From the NCBI GenBank assembly GCA_029204225.1, contig CM055109.1, forward strand, positions 33,733,167 to 33,797,166: a stretch of DNA of 64,000 bases. Direction: 5' to 3'. The notes beneath the pieces are model-generated. The model made no database searches, was not told the DNA's origin, and saw nothing but the letters and a program-made list of their open reading frames with translations. The number at the start of each line of letters is the position of its first letter. Positions within the stretch are counted from its first letter, which is position 1. Position numbers and translations under genes: made by a program. The stretch comes from Diphasiastrum complanatum. Its lineage: Eukaryota > Streptophyta > Lycopodiopsida > Lycopodiales > Lycopodiaceae. Below, one piece after another: positions 33,621-47,355 of this stretch.

Positions 33621-34010
33621 CACTTGTTACAGCAAAAGAATATAGATTACATCAAATGAAAGATCTTGTTAAGAGCTCACTCACACTTCACAACTTCCTC
33701 GTGAACATTTCTATTACCCACCCGTTGTTGCAAAATTGATTCATTCCATCAATTATGATGCATTCGTAATCACAGTAGTACTATGGGCAAAAGGCAGTGC
33801 TTTTACTTCAAATTCTGTGTATTATTTCAAATCAGATCTAAAAGAATAGCCTCCTAAATTTCTAATGTTGACCCCTTTAGTTTCCTTCTTCCATAAAATA
33901 AGTTGGGTAGATTTACTTGAAATGCCCAAAGATTGCTTTTTAGATCACTGCCCACAGAGCATACTTCTATGGTTAAATTGCGTCGAGTTGTAAGGAGTCA
34001 TACCCTGATT
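33621..34010. other. Non-coding, nothing recognised
   Basis: AT-rich spacer between R1 and the palindromic cluster. No gene or repeat noticed. Confidence 0.4.
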
Positions 34011-34445
34011 GGCTATAACTTTTGCTTGGTTCATCGGAATGTGAAACTGAGTACACCATATGAAAGAGTACTCGGGCGCTCTGATTAGCTATCCCAATTT
34101 TCTAACAGCTATAACTTTCTTGTTTCTAGGCAGAACTATGACAATATGGTATGCGTTGCTCTCGGTGTCCTCTTTCATATGGTGTACTCAGTTTCACATT
34201 CCAATGCATCGATCAAAAGTTATAGCTAATAAGGATTGAGATATCTAATCAGCGCGCCCGAGTACATTTGCAAAGTTGCAAATGTACTCGGGCGCACTGA
34301 TTATATATCCCATTTTTCTAACACCTATAACTTTCTTGTTTCTGGGCAAAACTATGACTATATGGTATGCGTTGGAAAGCTCTTGGCGTCCTCTTTCTTA
34401 TGGTGTACTTAGTTTCAATTCCGATGCACCGATCAAAAGTTATAT
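34011..34445. repeat. Palindromic and direct-repeat cluster
   Basis: Outer inverted arms of about 58 bp (34011-34068 and 34169-34226; TGAGTACACCATATGAAAGAG and its complement) enclose a ~100-bp core. Next comes a 27-bp hairpin with a 2-bp loop (34247-34273 / 34276-34302, one mismatch, AATCAGYGCGCCCGAGTACA..). Then a second direct copy of the core plus one outer arm runs to about 34445. No coding capacity. It could be a foldback element or part of one. Confidence 0.75.
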
Positions 34446-34989
34446 CTAATCATGATGGTGAATGACAATATAGATAACCAATATAGGTTAAATAGCGGGC
34501 AGCACCGAAAACACAAAATGTTGCCGGATAGCTTTCTCTCTCCATGTTATCTCTCTCTAAAGTCAAACTTGCTTAAAGGGCCCATTTTGAGCCCATATTT
34601 CCCCTAATGTCTAATTTGTACATGCTACTTACTGAATCAATTATACAGTTTTATTATGTTCACTATTATGTGAATATGAAAAAATACTTCTTTGTTCTAT
34701 TGTAATCTGACTACGTCCTCTTATAATTTTGTCTGAGCTATCGAATACTTTCTACATCAATACTCACTTTGCATGTTTGTCTACAAAATTAATCTCATTG
34801 ATTTTGATGATTTTAAAGTTAAAATCAAGTAGAATTGAACATGATAATTTTTGTAATAGTTTTGTTCAAATTTGATAGACATGGTCGAACATTAGAAAAA
34901 AGATCTTTCAACAGAGTCTGATAGTAGCATCTGACAAACCTTCTCCTGATAGTTATTGGCTTTCAATATCATGAAATCTTGAATCTCAT
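34446..34989. other. Non-coding, nothing recognised
   Basis: AT-rich with no open frame of note. It precedes the gag pseudogene. Confidence 0.35.
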
Positions 34990-36480
<1,491 letters not shown>

Positions 36481-37440
36481 CGTTTGCCATCTCCAAAATG
36501 CCTGAAACTTCACGTGTAGTCTAAAAAGAGTATGTCGAAGCCAATGGCGATGTCAAAATTCAAAAATAATGACCTGCACTATGTAGCTTACAAGACCATC
36601 CGCCGCGTTATCTCCAAATCGGAAGCCAAGATGGGTTTTGTTTCCAAAATGTTTTTAGGCACACAATGCCATTGGAAGAAGTAGACCACGACAATGCCAC
36701 TAGAAGAAGTAGCTCCGATCTATCAAGATCAATATCAACCAGTCTTATTATGGGATCCTCTGATGGATGCTGTGTCTCATTTAATGAACAAGGTTATCAA
36801 GAATGGCCACCAGACTCATACAATTATTATCGAAAATTTGACAAGTCCATGTTCTTGCTGATCGTCATCAAGTAAAGCCTCAGTTTTACGTAAGCGAACC
36901 CATATCTACGCTTTTCCTATAGCACAAAAATAAAAAATCTATATATATGCCCTCTACAGACTTTGACAATGCGACTCGTCATCATCCCAAGAACCAGTCA
37001 AAGGTAGAGTGGGCAGCAGGAGCATGTTGTTCGATTCTGGGAATGACATGGAACATTTTAGAATATGAAAAGAGGATTTGACAATAAGCCCAAACAATAC
37101 ATAAATGAAGTAGAGAGTCGGAAATATTGGAAACAGGCAACCAATTGGCATCTTGCATGTGTGAGTCCAACATTGGGCCTTAGGATAATAAGTGCCATGG
37201 AGCACAATTAATCAATTAAGTATCTTAAACTTAGCTTTTGTAAAGTTCTTAAGTTGGAAAACACAACTTGACCTCAAGAAACACAAAGTGATCTTGACGG
37301 TCAAGATAGCGATCCTGATGGAACTTCAATAGCTAATCAGAGTGAAGGGGGATCACCTCTCAAATCTATAAGAGGGAGCCATTTCCCTTGTACTTGATCA
37401 TCTTCTACTCTTAATAAAAAACTTTGTCCGTTTCTCTTTC

Positions 37441-37443
<3 letters not shown>
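36481..37443. other. Unassigned DNA with a short duplicated phrase
   Basis: Only a short repeated phrase (ACAATGCCA.T.GAAGAAGTAG near 36664 and 36691) was noticed. The open frame at 36666-36875 has no recognised motif. A TATAAGAGGGAG segment followed by AATAAAAAAC near 37370-37420 resembles an LTR promoter and poly(A) region, but no LTR boundaries can be shown. Confidence 0.35.

Positions 37444-37491
<48 letters not shown>
37444..37491 (+). repeat. (TC)n microsatellite, ~48 bp
   Basis: Uninterrupted TC repeats ending in TTCTCC. Confidence 0.9.
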
Positions 37492-37495
<4 letters not shown>

Positions 37496-40459
37496 CAATC
37501 CTCCTCCTCATTTAGAAAACCATAGAGCAATCATTAAGATTCGTAGGTAGGGTTACTTTCACAGTTCACCTCCCTTGAGAAGACCAACATTTTGAGGAGA
37601 AGATCTAGAGCCAATAACATCTAGATAAGCACAAATAAATGAAACTGAGAAAAGACCAAAAGAGAGGTAGCATCAGAGATGAACGTCGTACCAATCTAGG
37701 CTATTCCACAAGTACTCCATCTTCTTCAAGTGAGTGCACATGTTTTCTTCCTCTTTGTGGCCGCCCCCTCCAAGCCCTCATATGGCTTGATCTCATTCAA
37801 TTTTTTAGCACTTTTAATTTCGTCTGAGGCATAGAATAAGGGAAACCTACTTACTATGAGTCCATAGAGTATTCAATTGCCAAAAACCGTGGAGAAACAG
37901 TGAGATAAGCCCATATTGAGAAAGAGGTTATTTCACTTTTTTTTCACAATTTTTTTGAGAAAACTGCTAGGTTTTTTTGATAATTGGCAATTATCAAACA
38001 TAAAGTTTAGACTTTTTTCATGGCGATTGAGTGGGCTAGAACAACTACCTTCTTGTCCTTACGACATCCAAAAAGGTGCATGGACGGTAAAGTTATTGCT
38101 GATTTTGTGAAAAACTAGTAACCATCACCCGATTTTTTTCACAAACATTGTATATATAGTTTCTTCTTTGGCAACTCTAGATTTCATTTTAGGAGTAAGC
38201 ACATTGAAATTAAATAGACTAAAGTAAGCTTAGAGTATTGTCGAATGCAAAACACTGATACCAAGGCATTGAGCGTTGATGCACATAACAGATTTTGTGC
38301 ATTGCTTAGTCTAAAGATCAAGGCATTCATGGACCCAGATTAAGAGGGCAACTGATTTTCATCATCTAAAATCTATGAGGTATTTTCTTATTCCAAAATT
38401 ATGATACGCTATGCAACATGAACCTTTATATGTGCACACTTTCTCTACACTTTGTAATGGGTTTTTGAAGCATGAAATGATGGGTGTCATAGCCATGGGT
38501 TTTTATTTCCTTTTGAAATGCCTTAGATGTTGCCATGGGTGTTTGAAATTGAGTGGTCAAACATTGAATGGAATATGCATCATTTTTTAGATAGCTTAAT
38601 TCGCTTGCTTGAAATCCTTATTCGTGATATGAAATGGCACGAATCACGTTTGTTTTCAGAGTAAGCTAAGTATTGATTAGACGGTTGGTATCTTAATGCA
38701 ATTCACTCCTCTCTTCTTGGAACATCGGAGAAAGGATTAAATCCACGATGGTAAATATACATTGTCATACGTTTAGAATTAACTCCCATCAGTTATTCAT
38801 ATAGTTTCACCGGAATCAGGACAACTTGTTGGAACACACGATTTCTAGCCATGCACATGCAACTATTCTCGAACTGGATAGAGTGGGGGGTAGACAACGA
38901 GAGTGTTTTAAGAGAAACAAGAGAGTTGCCTTGATCACAGAAAATTGATGGGTGGAAAAAAATTAAAAAATCTCTGACAACACATAAGAGTGATAGGTAA
39001 GAGGGAGGAAAATCTTTCCTTCTGCAAGAAAGCCTTGTTTTAGCACCCATATCAATCCTAACATCTATGCATGATTTCCAGTTTCTTTGATGGGATCACA
39101 AATGTGAAGACTTCCAAATCTAAGGAGTTGGATTTTTACATACCCTTAAAGTTAGAGAACTTTATTGAGAGATGTCATAGGGAAGATCGTTTGAGACATG
39201 TATCACGAGATATTGATAATTCAAGATTTATTTTTCAGTTAAAAAGATTACTACCTTACAAAAATCTAGTTATAGACCTTCGGTTCTTTAATCTCTTATT
39301 GTCACAACAATACTGACAGATGATCCAAGAGACATTCTTAGCCCCATATAAACTCTTGTAAAGATTGATTGACAATGTAAGAGATAGTCCTAGAATATGA
39401 GACACACGTGAAGGAAGTATTCTTAATGTACTTTGGATGTAGGAGAAAGTTTAATATGAGTGTTGTCTAAGGTCATATACTTTGCCCATATATGAGATAA
39501 AAGGACTAAAATTTTTCCCCATGAGTCAGAGTTTAAAGAGTGTACTAGAATACTTCCTAGAGAGATATCAGAATCATCACTAGATTTGATTATCAAGATT
39601 TACTTTGAGATCTACTAATCCTCTTATGAGTAAAGAGGGAGAATCATTGGTACGTTTAGAGGTGAGTAAATTTCTAGATCTATGATGGAGAGACCCTAGA
39701 GAATAATCCCAAGGCATTTACAAGATATCCTATAAGGTATTGTCCTGTCATCAGGATTGTTGGTTGGGTAGTAGCAGAGTTGATAACCCTAGACATCACC
39801 ATTTGCATTGTGAGAATGGATGATTTAGCCAATGATTTCAATTTCACATACAAGTCTTATCCCATATTTTCAACTCATAAAGGTGCTCATTATTTATTTT
39901 TTCAACTTTTATTTTATTTTATTATTATTTTTGCAATTTTATCCTCATGTTTTTTGTTTCTTTTCTTTTACAGGTTTTTTTTTGGAAGCTTTTTATTTTT
40001 CTCCGCTTTTGTTCCGCGTTTTCTTTTTCAAATTTGTTTTCTTGAATTCTTTTAATCTTCCCATTCTCTTGAAAAAAATAAACAAAAATGTGGTGAACCT
40101 GTGCCGCTCGTTACGGACATTGTGCTAACAGACCACTTTCAACAATCGGACTGACGTGATATTGAAGCTCCACAGCAGGGAGAGGGCACACTTTTTCTCA
40201 GCCTAGGGATATCTACACAGGAATAAAAAATCGACGTTCCCATATCTTTTCATGCACTTTCAGCAAAGGAAGAAAAACTGCTTTCAAGATTGAAAAGGGC
40301 TGTCGTAGGTTACATTAAATCCAAGCACAAAAACAGGCTCCTCTACATGCATTCACTTACACCGAAAACCAATTGCTTCTAGAATCTTTTCCTACAATCA
40401 ATTCATTGCATTCTGCACACAAGAAATGATCAAACCATCGTCCCTACCAAGAGAACTAT
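37492..40459. other. Long non-coding stretch, nothing recognised
   Basis: No retroviral or host motif seen in any frame. Open frames here (for example 39071-39316 and 39780-40128) are AT-rich or T-rich, and I regard them as chance. Confidence 0.4.
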
Positions 40460-40968
40460 CTTGTCTGGAGCGCGGAACTACACCTGTTCTGATACCATAA
40501 TAGAATAATGGTGTTAATCCTTTCTAACCATTAATGTGTTAATATCTTGTCTGGTGCAGGGAACTACACCTGTTCTGATACCATCATAGAATTATGTTGT
40601 TAATCCATTCTAGCAATTAATGTGTTAATATCTTGTCTGGTGCAGGGGACTACATCTGTTCTGATACCATAATAGAATTATGGTGTTAATCCATTCTGAC
40701 CATTAATGTGTTAATATCTTGTCTGGTGCAGGGGACTACACATGTTCTGACACCATCATAGAATTATGGTGTTATTTATTTCTAGCAATTAGTGTGTTAA
40801 CATCTTGTCTGGTGCAGGGAACTACATCTGTTCTGATACCATAATAGAATCATGGTGTTAATCCATTCTAACAATTAATGTGCTAATATCGTCTGGTGCA
40901 GGGGACTACACCTGTTATGATACCATAATAGAATTATGGTATTAATCCAGTCTAACAATTACCGGCAT
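40460..40968 (-). repeat. 86-bp tandem repeat, six units, each with a PBS-like motif
   Basis: Units start at 40460, 40546, 40632, 40718, 40804 and 40890, an exact 86-bp step. Each unit reads TGGTATCAGAACAGGTGTAG or a close variant on the minus strand. That is the start of a Met-tRNA primer binding site followed by leader-like sequence. The array looks like an LTR/leader junction of a copia element that was amplified in tandem. Confidence 0.85.
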
Positions 40969-42294
40969 ACTTTCATCTGCCTGGCTCCTTTCATTGCGTA
41001 ATATATAGTTTAGCTTTTTTCATGATTCCCTTCATACATAGTTTAGCTTTTTTCACATCACCATTATGAAACAAAATCTGCATTTGGAAACATAATCAAA
41101 TTCTCAAAAACGAAAGTTGTGGATTGGACTGCTGCCCATTCTGCTTTTTAAGCAAAAATGGGCAAAAAAAGCCCTAACTATCCATTACATATATTAAAAG
41201 CATTCATCATAGATATCACTTTGTAATAGACATTGTAACAAAGTATTAACACACATAAGATCAATCTTCATAAGCAAAGTGCTCTCCATAAACATACCAC
41301 AAGAATGAGCTATATACAAACACACACACACACATGAGTGTGTGTGTCTCTGTGTGAGAGGTGGGAGGTTATATCTTTTCACAAAAACCTCTTCCAATTA
41401 ACTCATTTAACCCTAAGTAATTGTTGTTATACACCATTAAATTTCTCATTACCTAGAGGCTAATCTACTTCATGACATATTGCATTTGCTAGAGAAATGT
41501 ATGGACTACCTAGCCCACTAGCTACTTTATGGCCTACTTGGTCTACTTGGCCAATTTTATCATCTCCTTGATGGCCTACTTGGTATACTAGCTAAACTAG
41601 TGTATGGCCTACTTGGATGATCTATTATGTTACCTTCTAGCAAACCTATTGTTCCCGATAATCTACTGCATAAATCTACATTACACAATGTGAGTTTAGG
41701 AGCTACTATGTGATTTCACCTTGGCCTACTAATTAACCTAATATAAGGTCTACTTGGCCATATCTCGATATAACATGTAGGTTCCCCTATGACTCAAACT
41801 CTATACATATTGTTCAAATAATTCTATAGTTTGTAAAGAGAAAATTGTAAATGTATGGTCGGGGAAAAAAAAAACTCTCACCAAGTTGTTGAGTAACTTG
41901 GAAATCATTTGTAATCGGTAGTCCACCTTGGGGACCCGAAATATGAGTTAATGCCATCAGATAATGGATTCCAGAGATGTGTCTTGGGCACAATGAAGAA
42001 ATTCGCTTGAGTGAAGTTGCACCTTAGTGTGAGGATAGAATTAGGGGAGATGGGAGACTTAAGATGCAACATATGTGGAATGCCACACACCCTCATCATC
42101 ATGTTGTTTTGAGGTTAGTGTTTATGAAGTATGTGTTGTATCTCAAAGATTTCAACTTCCAATCCCATCCTACTCTCTAGCATTTATGATGTAAGAGCAA
42201 GTTTGGACATCAAATTTCCCCTTTCCATTGAGATTTTTATGACTCCGAATTCAAATGAATCATTTTATATGTATGTCAAGTACATCATGGACAT
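40969..42294. other. Non-coding with short simple repeats
   Basis: 41320-41350 has (AC)n next to (GT)n, which can form a small hairpin. Between about 41520 and 41760 the phrase GGCCTACTTGG or TGGCCTACT recurs five to seven times. No gene seen. Confidence 0.5.
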
Positions 42295-43480
42295 GCATTC
42301 ACTCAAATGTGTCATCTTTGACCAATGAGTTAGTTTCAATAACTACAATAAGTTTTAGACATTAGGATTTAAATATAAAGTCTTGAAAAAGCCATTGTTT
42401 ACCAATGAGCAAGTTTAGACAATGCTATTCGGGTCCTCACATATGGCTTTGTGTCCTATGGCTCGTATCAGTTTTTAACGATCAATTATCAAGTCCAGAC
42501 AACAACATTTAATTTTGCAGGTCACAATTTATGGGTTAGGGCATCAACAAGTCAATTATGATCTGCACAAAATTTAAAATCAAGATTTAGGTCCCCACAT
42601 GGGGTTTATGATTTAGAGCTCAACTAAGTTATTTTTTTTAATCAGTGAGCAAATCTAGACAATAATATCCATTTCCCTACACTACCACAACTTATGGATT
42701 GAATAATATAATTTTGACAAATGAACAAGTTCAAACATTATGTACATTAGTGTTTATGATATGGGACTACAACAACTCATTTTGATCAATGAGCAAGCTA
42801 TAACAATATTTGATCTCATATGTTAACGTCTATTGTTTAGGGTTTGATTGAGTCCTTTATGAGCTTAGAGCAAGTTCGGACATCACAATCATGCTCCAAA
42901 TATGAGAGATCACATCATTGAGATAGAAGGAGGTGTTTTGGACAATAACGAGCAACAATTCCATGCATTATGGTTTATAGTAGACTATGACTCGAATAAG
43001 TCATTTCAAAATAGCAACAACATTCATTTTTTCACATAAAGGCTTATGACCTATGTCTCTAATAAGTCATCTATGATTGCATGTTCAAAACTAACAACCA
43101 ATTCCACACATTAGGAACAATTGGTTAGGGCTCACACAAGTTTTTATGACCTACAACAACATCTAGTTACATATATTAGGGCTTGAATGATTTAATTTTT
43201 ACCAATGAGCAAGTTTGGCCACCCACATTCATTTTCATAGGTCTAAGTTTATGGGTTAAGGTTTGAACAAACCAACTTAGTTTTCCACATTCGATTCCAT
43301 ACATCATGGCTTTTACAACTTTGAATTGAAATGAGTCGTTTTAGATCTATGAGAAACTCTGAGAAGCAACATTCACATATACAACTAAACTTTGGGCTTG
43401 AAGATTGAATAATTTCTTTTTGACCAATGGGCAAGTTAAAAAGCCCACATTCAATTCCATAAGTCGAAGTTAACATTGTT
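42295..43480 (+). repeat. Decayed satellite-like repeat of about 100-110 bp units
   Basis: Variants of TTGACCAATGAGCAAGTTTA, GACAACAACATTCATTTTCA and TTATGGGTTAGGGCTTGAA recur in the same order about ten times. The copies are strongly diverged, so unit borders and number are approximate. Element B is inserted close to its right end. Confidence 0.5.
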
Positions 43481-43506
43481 CATTTGTTAGAGCTCCTCCA
43501 CAATAA

Positions 43507-43574
43507 AATGGTGTCTTGTATTGATTAGTGTATCCTAAAGGCAGAGTCAAATGGTGTCTTTTATTGATTAGCAT
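43507..43574 (+). repeat. 43-bp tandem pair, second unit split by element B
   Basis: Unit 1 is at 43507-43549 (AATGGTGTCTTGTATTGATT..GGCAGAGTCA). Unit 2 starts at 43550 and continues after element B at 47356 (ATCCCAAAGGCGGAGTCA), so its left part is 43550-43574. The alignment confirms the exact insertion point. Confidence 0.8.
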
Positions 43575-44580
43575 TGTTGTAAAACTTAGGATGCCTAGAA
43601 TTTGGATTCAGGACCCTAGAGATGCTATTTTCAAGGAGTACTTGAGCCTAACATGACTAGGAATGGAACATGCATCTGAAATACACAAAGAACAGCAAGT
43701 TGTAGATCATAAGAATGATCTTAATTCAATCCTCTTTGAACTCTATTTATTGTCTAATGAATCAAGATGTGGACTGTTTCTTACTTGCTGGCCACTTCAA
43801 ATAGGTGCCTCAGATCTATAAAAGACAGTTTTCTGATCAGCTTCTATATGACTTCTATTCACCATGAAAGAATGAGCCTATGCAAGAGAAACCACAAGCA
43901 AAAGATCCCATCCAAATTGGACAATACATGAAAGAGATAGGATGAATAGAAGAACCCAAGTCCAACGTTCTACTCAGAATGTTAGATGGCTGGCTTGCCT
44001 CAAGAATAGCAGGATTCGAATGGGAGAAGCCCAGAAAAGGAGCGGCCTCCACTATAGATCAGATTGCAATAGATTTCATCCAAATCAGATGAGGGATGAG
44101 AGAGAAACTTTGAATTCCCTGATCTAATCCTGCTGCAAATTCCTACACAAAGATTTAGATGTTGAAGACAATTCAATGATGAAGAATGGAAGCTTATTCC
44201 AAAAATCACACACCCCAATTTGTGGAGTCTCAATTTAAATAGAAATGATGTATGTAAAAAGCATGGCATGCTATTGCCAAGTGTCCAAGATATGTGGCAA
44301 TTTGCATGCCTATTTGCATTTGTCTAATTTGTCATGCATGCATCTTGCATGTTGCATGCAAACTAGGATATGTGGAAAACTAACTTCTTCTTCCCCATGC
44401 ACATGTGCACAGGGGTCTACCAAACTTAAGTGGACAAGGGGCTTCATCATGCAAGAAGGCCCTCCACAAGTTTGGCTTATAAAAAAATTTGCCTAAGCTA
44501 CTTTGGGCCTTAAAAACTTTGTACCCAAGTATGAGCATGTACCATCTCACATTTATTTAACTAGGTTTACAAGTTCAACA
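43575..44580 (-). repeat. Element B left LTR (3' LTR in element orientation)
   Basis: 1006 bp. It carries the block (about 44055-44365, with GCATGCAT-rich sequence) that is missing from the other LTR. Confidence 0.9.
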
Positions 44581-44596
44581 ACTCGCCTTAAACCTA

Positions 44597-45970
44597 TTAA
44601 ATAAATAACTCCCAATTCTTCTCGATGCTTTTCAAATAAGCTCTTATCCAAAGGTTTGTGAAGATGTCGGCTACCATGTGTTCACTTGGCAGATACTCCA
44701 CTTTGATGATTTGCTTTTTCACCAAATCTCTGATGTGATGATATCTCATCGCTATGTGCTTAGTTCTTGGATGAGATACTGAATCCTTGCTTAGTTGGGT
44801 AGCTGAAGTGCTATCCATGAGAAGTAAGTACGGATTTTCTTGAAAGACACCAAGCTGGTTCAAAATATATTGCATCCATAAGATCTCATTGCATGCTTTT
44901 GCTACTGCTACATATTCTGATTCACAAGAAGATTGATTGCTTTTTACATACCCAAAAAATAGCTGCACTTGCAACTAGACAAACACTTCCAGAGATGCTT
45001 TTTGAGTCATCCTTCCTAGACATCCAACTTGCATCAGTATAGGTGATAATTTATATACTTTTGTCATGGGAAAAATAAAGTCCATAGTTTATAATATGCT
45101 TGAGATATTTCAAAACATGTTGTGCGAACTTTCAATGCTTCAAACTTGGATTATCATTGAATTGACTAAGGCTGAAAATTGAAAAAGCTATTTCAGGCCT
45201 AGTCCAAGTTGCCAAATATATAAGGGAACCAATGAGATGTTGATAAGGAATAAGAGCCATTTGTTCTTTTTCCTCCTCAGTTGTAGGACAATCATCCTTT
45301 GAGAGATGGTCCCTGTAGGCATAGGAACCATTTTCCCCTTACAATCCTGCATGTTAAACCTATCAAGAAGCTTTGACATATAGAGAGATTGATGTAGGAA
45401 ATAGCTAGAGTTTTCCTTTTCAATTTGCACCCCAAGATAAACCTTGGCTTCTCCCATATCAGCAATTTCAAATATAGAGGATATTTGCTTCTTGACTATC
45501 TCCATATTTTTTGTGGACTTAGTGGCAATCAATGTATCATTAACATAAACATGAATGATTACTATTTTCTCATTAAGGTACTTTGTATAAACATTTGGAT
45601 CAGCACTAGTGGGAGTAAAACCGTAGAAACTTCAAACCTTCATCCTTCTTTTGGAACCAGGCCCTTGCTAATTGCTTTAGGCCATATATGCTCCCCCTCA
45701 GAGAGCAAACATGATTAGGAAATTCATAGGATGTAAATCCCTCGGGCTCATCCATAGCTCCTCTTCTAATTCTCCATAAAGGTAGGCTATTTTTTCATCC
45801 ACTAAGTGGACAATTAAACCATGTTGGGCAGCAAACACAAAAGTATATCTCACACTAGAATGTTTGATGACCGTGGAAAAAGTGTCAAAGTAATATATTC
45901 CATACTTTTGTGTAAAACCTTTTGCCACCAATTGAGCTTTGTATCGATTGACCTTGACGTCTGGTCCAAA
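44597..45970 (-). pseudogene. Element B reverse transcriptase-RNase H remnant
   Basis: Minus-strand RT pieces: LVAKGFTQKYGIYYFDTFSTV, cut by stops, at 45698-45931. The region with VYVNDTLIATKSTKN (YVDD changed to YVND) is near 45530-45570. Next comes the palm/thumb segment IFEIADMGEAKVYLGVQIEKE (45188-45532). RNase H at 44597-44974 has SCESEYVAVAKACNEILWMQ, MDSTSATQLSKD and PRTKHIAMRYHHIR, then VADIFT. The AEY of RNase H reads SEY. Frame changes and stops show that it is inactive. Confidence 0.85.
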
Positions 45971-45976
45971 TTTGTA

Positions 45977-46615
45977 TCAAAATATCCATTTGCACTTGAT
46001 TGCCTTCCTTCCTTCAGGTAGAGGTTTGAGATCCCATACCTTCCTTCGATGCATGGAATCTATTTCATCTCGCATGGCCAGCAGCCATTTGTCTTTTTCC
46101 TTTCCTCCTATAGCTTCCTTATAGGATTCGGGTTCTCCTGCAAAACAACATACTTCCAAAAGGAAGTTAGCTAGAGAAGATAAATAACTTTTCAACTCAG
46201 ATATAAATTTGTTTATATCAGTCTTACCACTCCATGTCATTGTATACAATCTATTTGACATATGTACAACTTCAGAAGTGGATTTAGTTTCAAATTTGTT
46301 TTTTAGATAGTTCCAAATATCTTTGGCACTACCCATTTCATATATTTCAAGTAGAATATCTTCTGAAGTGGACAGACTGATCCAGGCACATGCTTGATCA
46401 TTCTTTTTATTCCACTTGTCTCGATCTCTTTGTGTAGCTCTATCTGTTGGTGCAAGTCCATTGATGATCTCCCATACTCCATTTCTCTTAAGAACCAGCA
46501 TCACCTTTGTCTTCCAAATGGAATATTGTGTTCCATTTCTCAAGATAAGGCCAACTGGATTTAAGGTGAGTGGGCTTGTATTTGCCACTTCTGATTGCAT
46601 GCTTCCTATAACCAC
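45977..46615 (-). pseudogene. Element B gag joined in frame to the pre-RT region
   Basis: One open frame of 212 codons. Residues ~1-145 are copia gag (LILRNGTQYSIWKTKVMLVL, KWNKKNDQACAWISLS, IWNYLKNKFETKS, WSGKTDINKFISELKSYLSS). From about residue 160 the frame reads EPESYKEAIGGKEKDKWLLA, then MRDEIDSMHRRKVWDLKPLP, which is the entry to copia RT. Zinc knuckle, protease and integrase are absent. The join is in frame, so a deletion between gag and RT produced a gag-RT fusion, later closed by a stop after KCKWIF. The start is the first ATG after the PBS, which lies next to the LTR with almost no leader. Confidence 0.8.
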
Positions 46616-46629
46616 TGCTCTGATACCAC

Positions 46630-47350
46630 AGTTGTAAAACTTAAGATGTCTAGAATAATTCGAAATCTGGATTCAGGACCCTAGAGATGCTATTGTCAAG
46701 GACTACTTGAGCCTAACATGACTAGGAATGGAACATGCATCTGAAATACACAAAGAACAACAAGCTGTAGATCATAAGAATGATCCTAATTCAATCCTCT
46801 TTGAACTCTATTTACTGTCTATTGAATGAATCAAGATGTGGACTATTGCCTACTTGCCGGCCAATTCAAATAGGTGTCTCAGATCTGTTAAAAATAAATT
46901 CTGATCAGCTTCTATATGACTTCTATTCACCATGAAAGAAAGAGCCTATGCAAGAGAAACCACAAGCAAAAGATCCCATCCAAATCGGACAATACATGAA
47001 AGAGATAGGATGAATAGAAGAACCCAGGTCCAACGCTCTACTCAGAATGTTAGATGGCTGTCCTGCCTCCAGAACAGCAAAACTCGAATGGGAGAAGGCT
47101 AGAAAAGGAGCGCCCTCCACTAGATCGCAACATGCAAACTAGGATATGTGGCAAACTAACTTCTTCTCCCCATGTGCATGGGGGTCTACCAAACTTAAGT
47201 GGACAAGTGGCTTCATCATGCAAGAAGGCCCTCCACAAGTTTGGCTTATAAAAAAATTTGCCTAAGCTACTTTGGGCCTTAAAAACTTTGTACCCAAGTA
47301 TCATGCATGTACCATCTCACATTTATTTGTCTAGGTTTACAAGTTCAACA
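46630..47350 (-). repeat. Element B right LTR (5' LTR in element orientation)
   Basis: 721 bp. Its first base on the plus strand is A where the other LTR has T. It lacks about 285 bp between the CTAGATC-like and GCATGCAAACTAGG sequences. Confidence 0.9.
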
Positions 47351-47355
47351 AGCAT

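Larger units (their letters stand above)
43575..47350 (-). mobile_element. Element B: copia deletion derivative, 3776 bp
   Basis: Two LTRs in direct orientation (43575-44580 and 46630-47350), inverted termini TGTTG/CAACA and a target duplication AGCAT (43570-43574 and 47351-47355). A Met-tRNA PBS complement (GCTCTGATACCA) at 46617-46628 is adjacent to the right LTR, so transcription runs on the minus strand. The internal region is only about 2 kb. Gag is followed directly by RT and RNase H, with protease and most integrase missing. The left LTR (1006 bp) is about 285 bp longer than the right one (721 bp), which lacks an internal block. There are several stops, and the RT catalytic motif reads YVND. 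Confidence 0.9.

Noticed and set aside
39780-40128. Membrane protein gene (Phe-rich open frames)
   Set aside because: The DNA is a T-rich tract. Phe/Leu-rich peptides in two overlapping frames are a composition effect.
40460-40968. CRISPR-like array
   Set aside because: The whole 86-bp unit is repeated, with no variable spacers.
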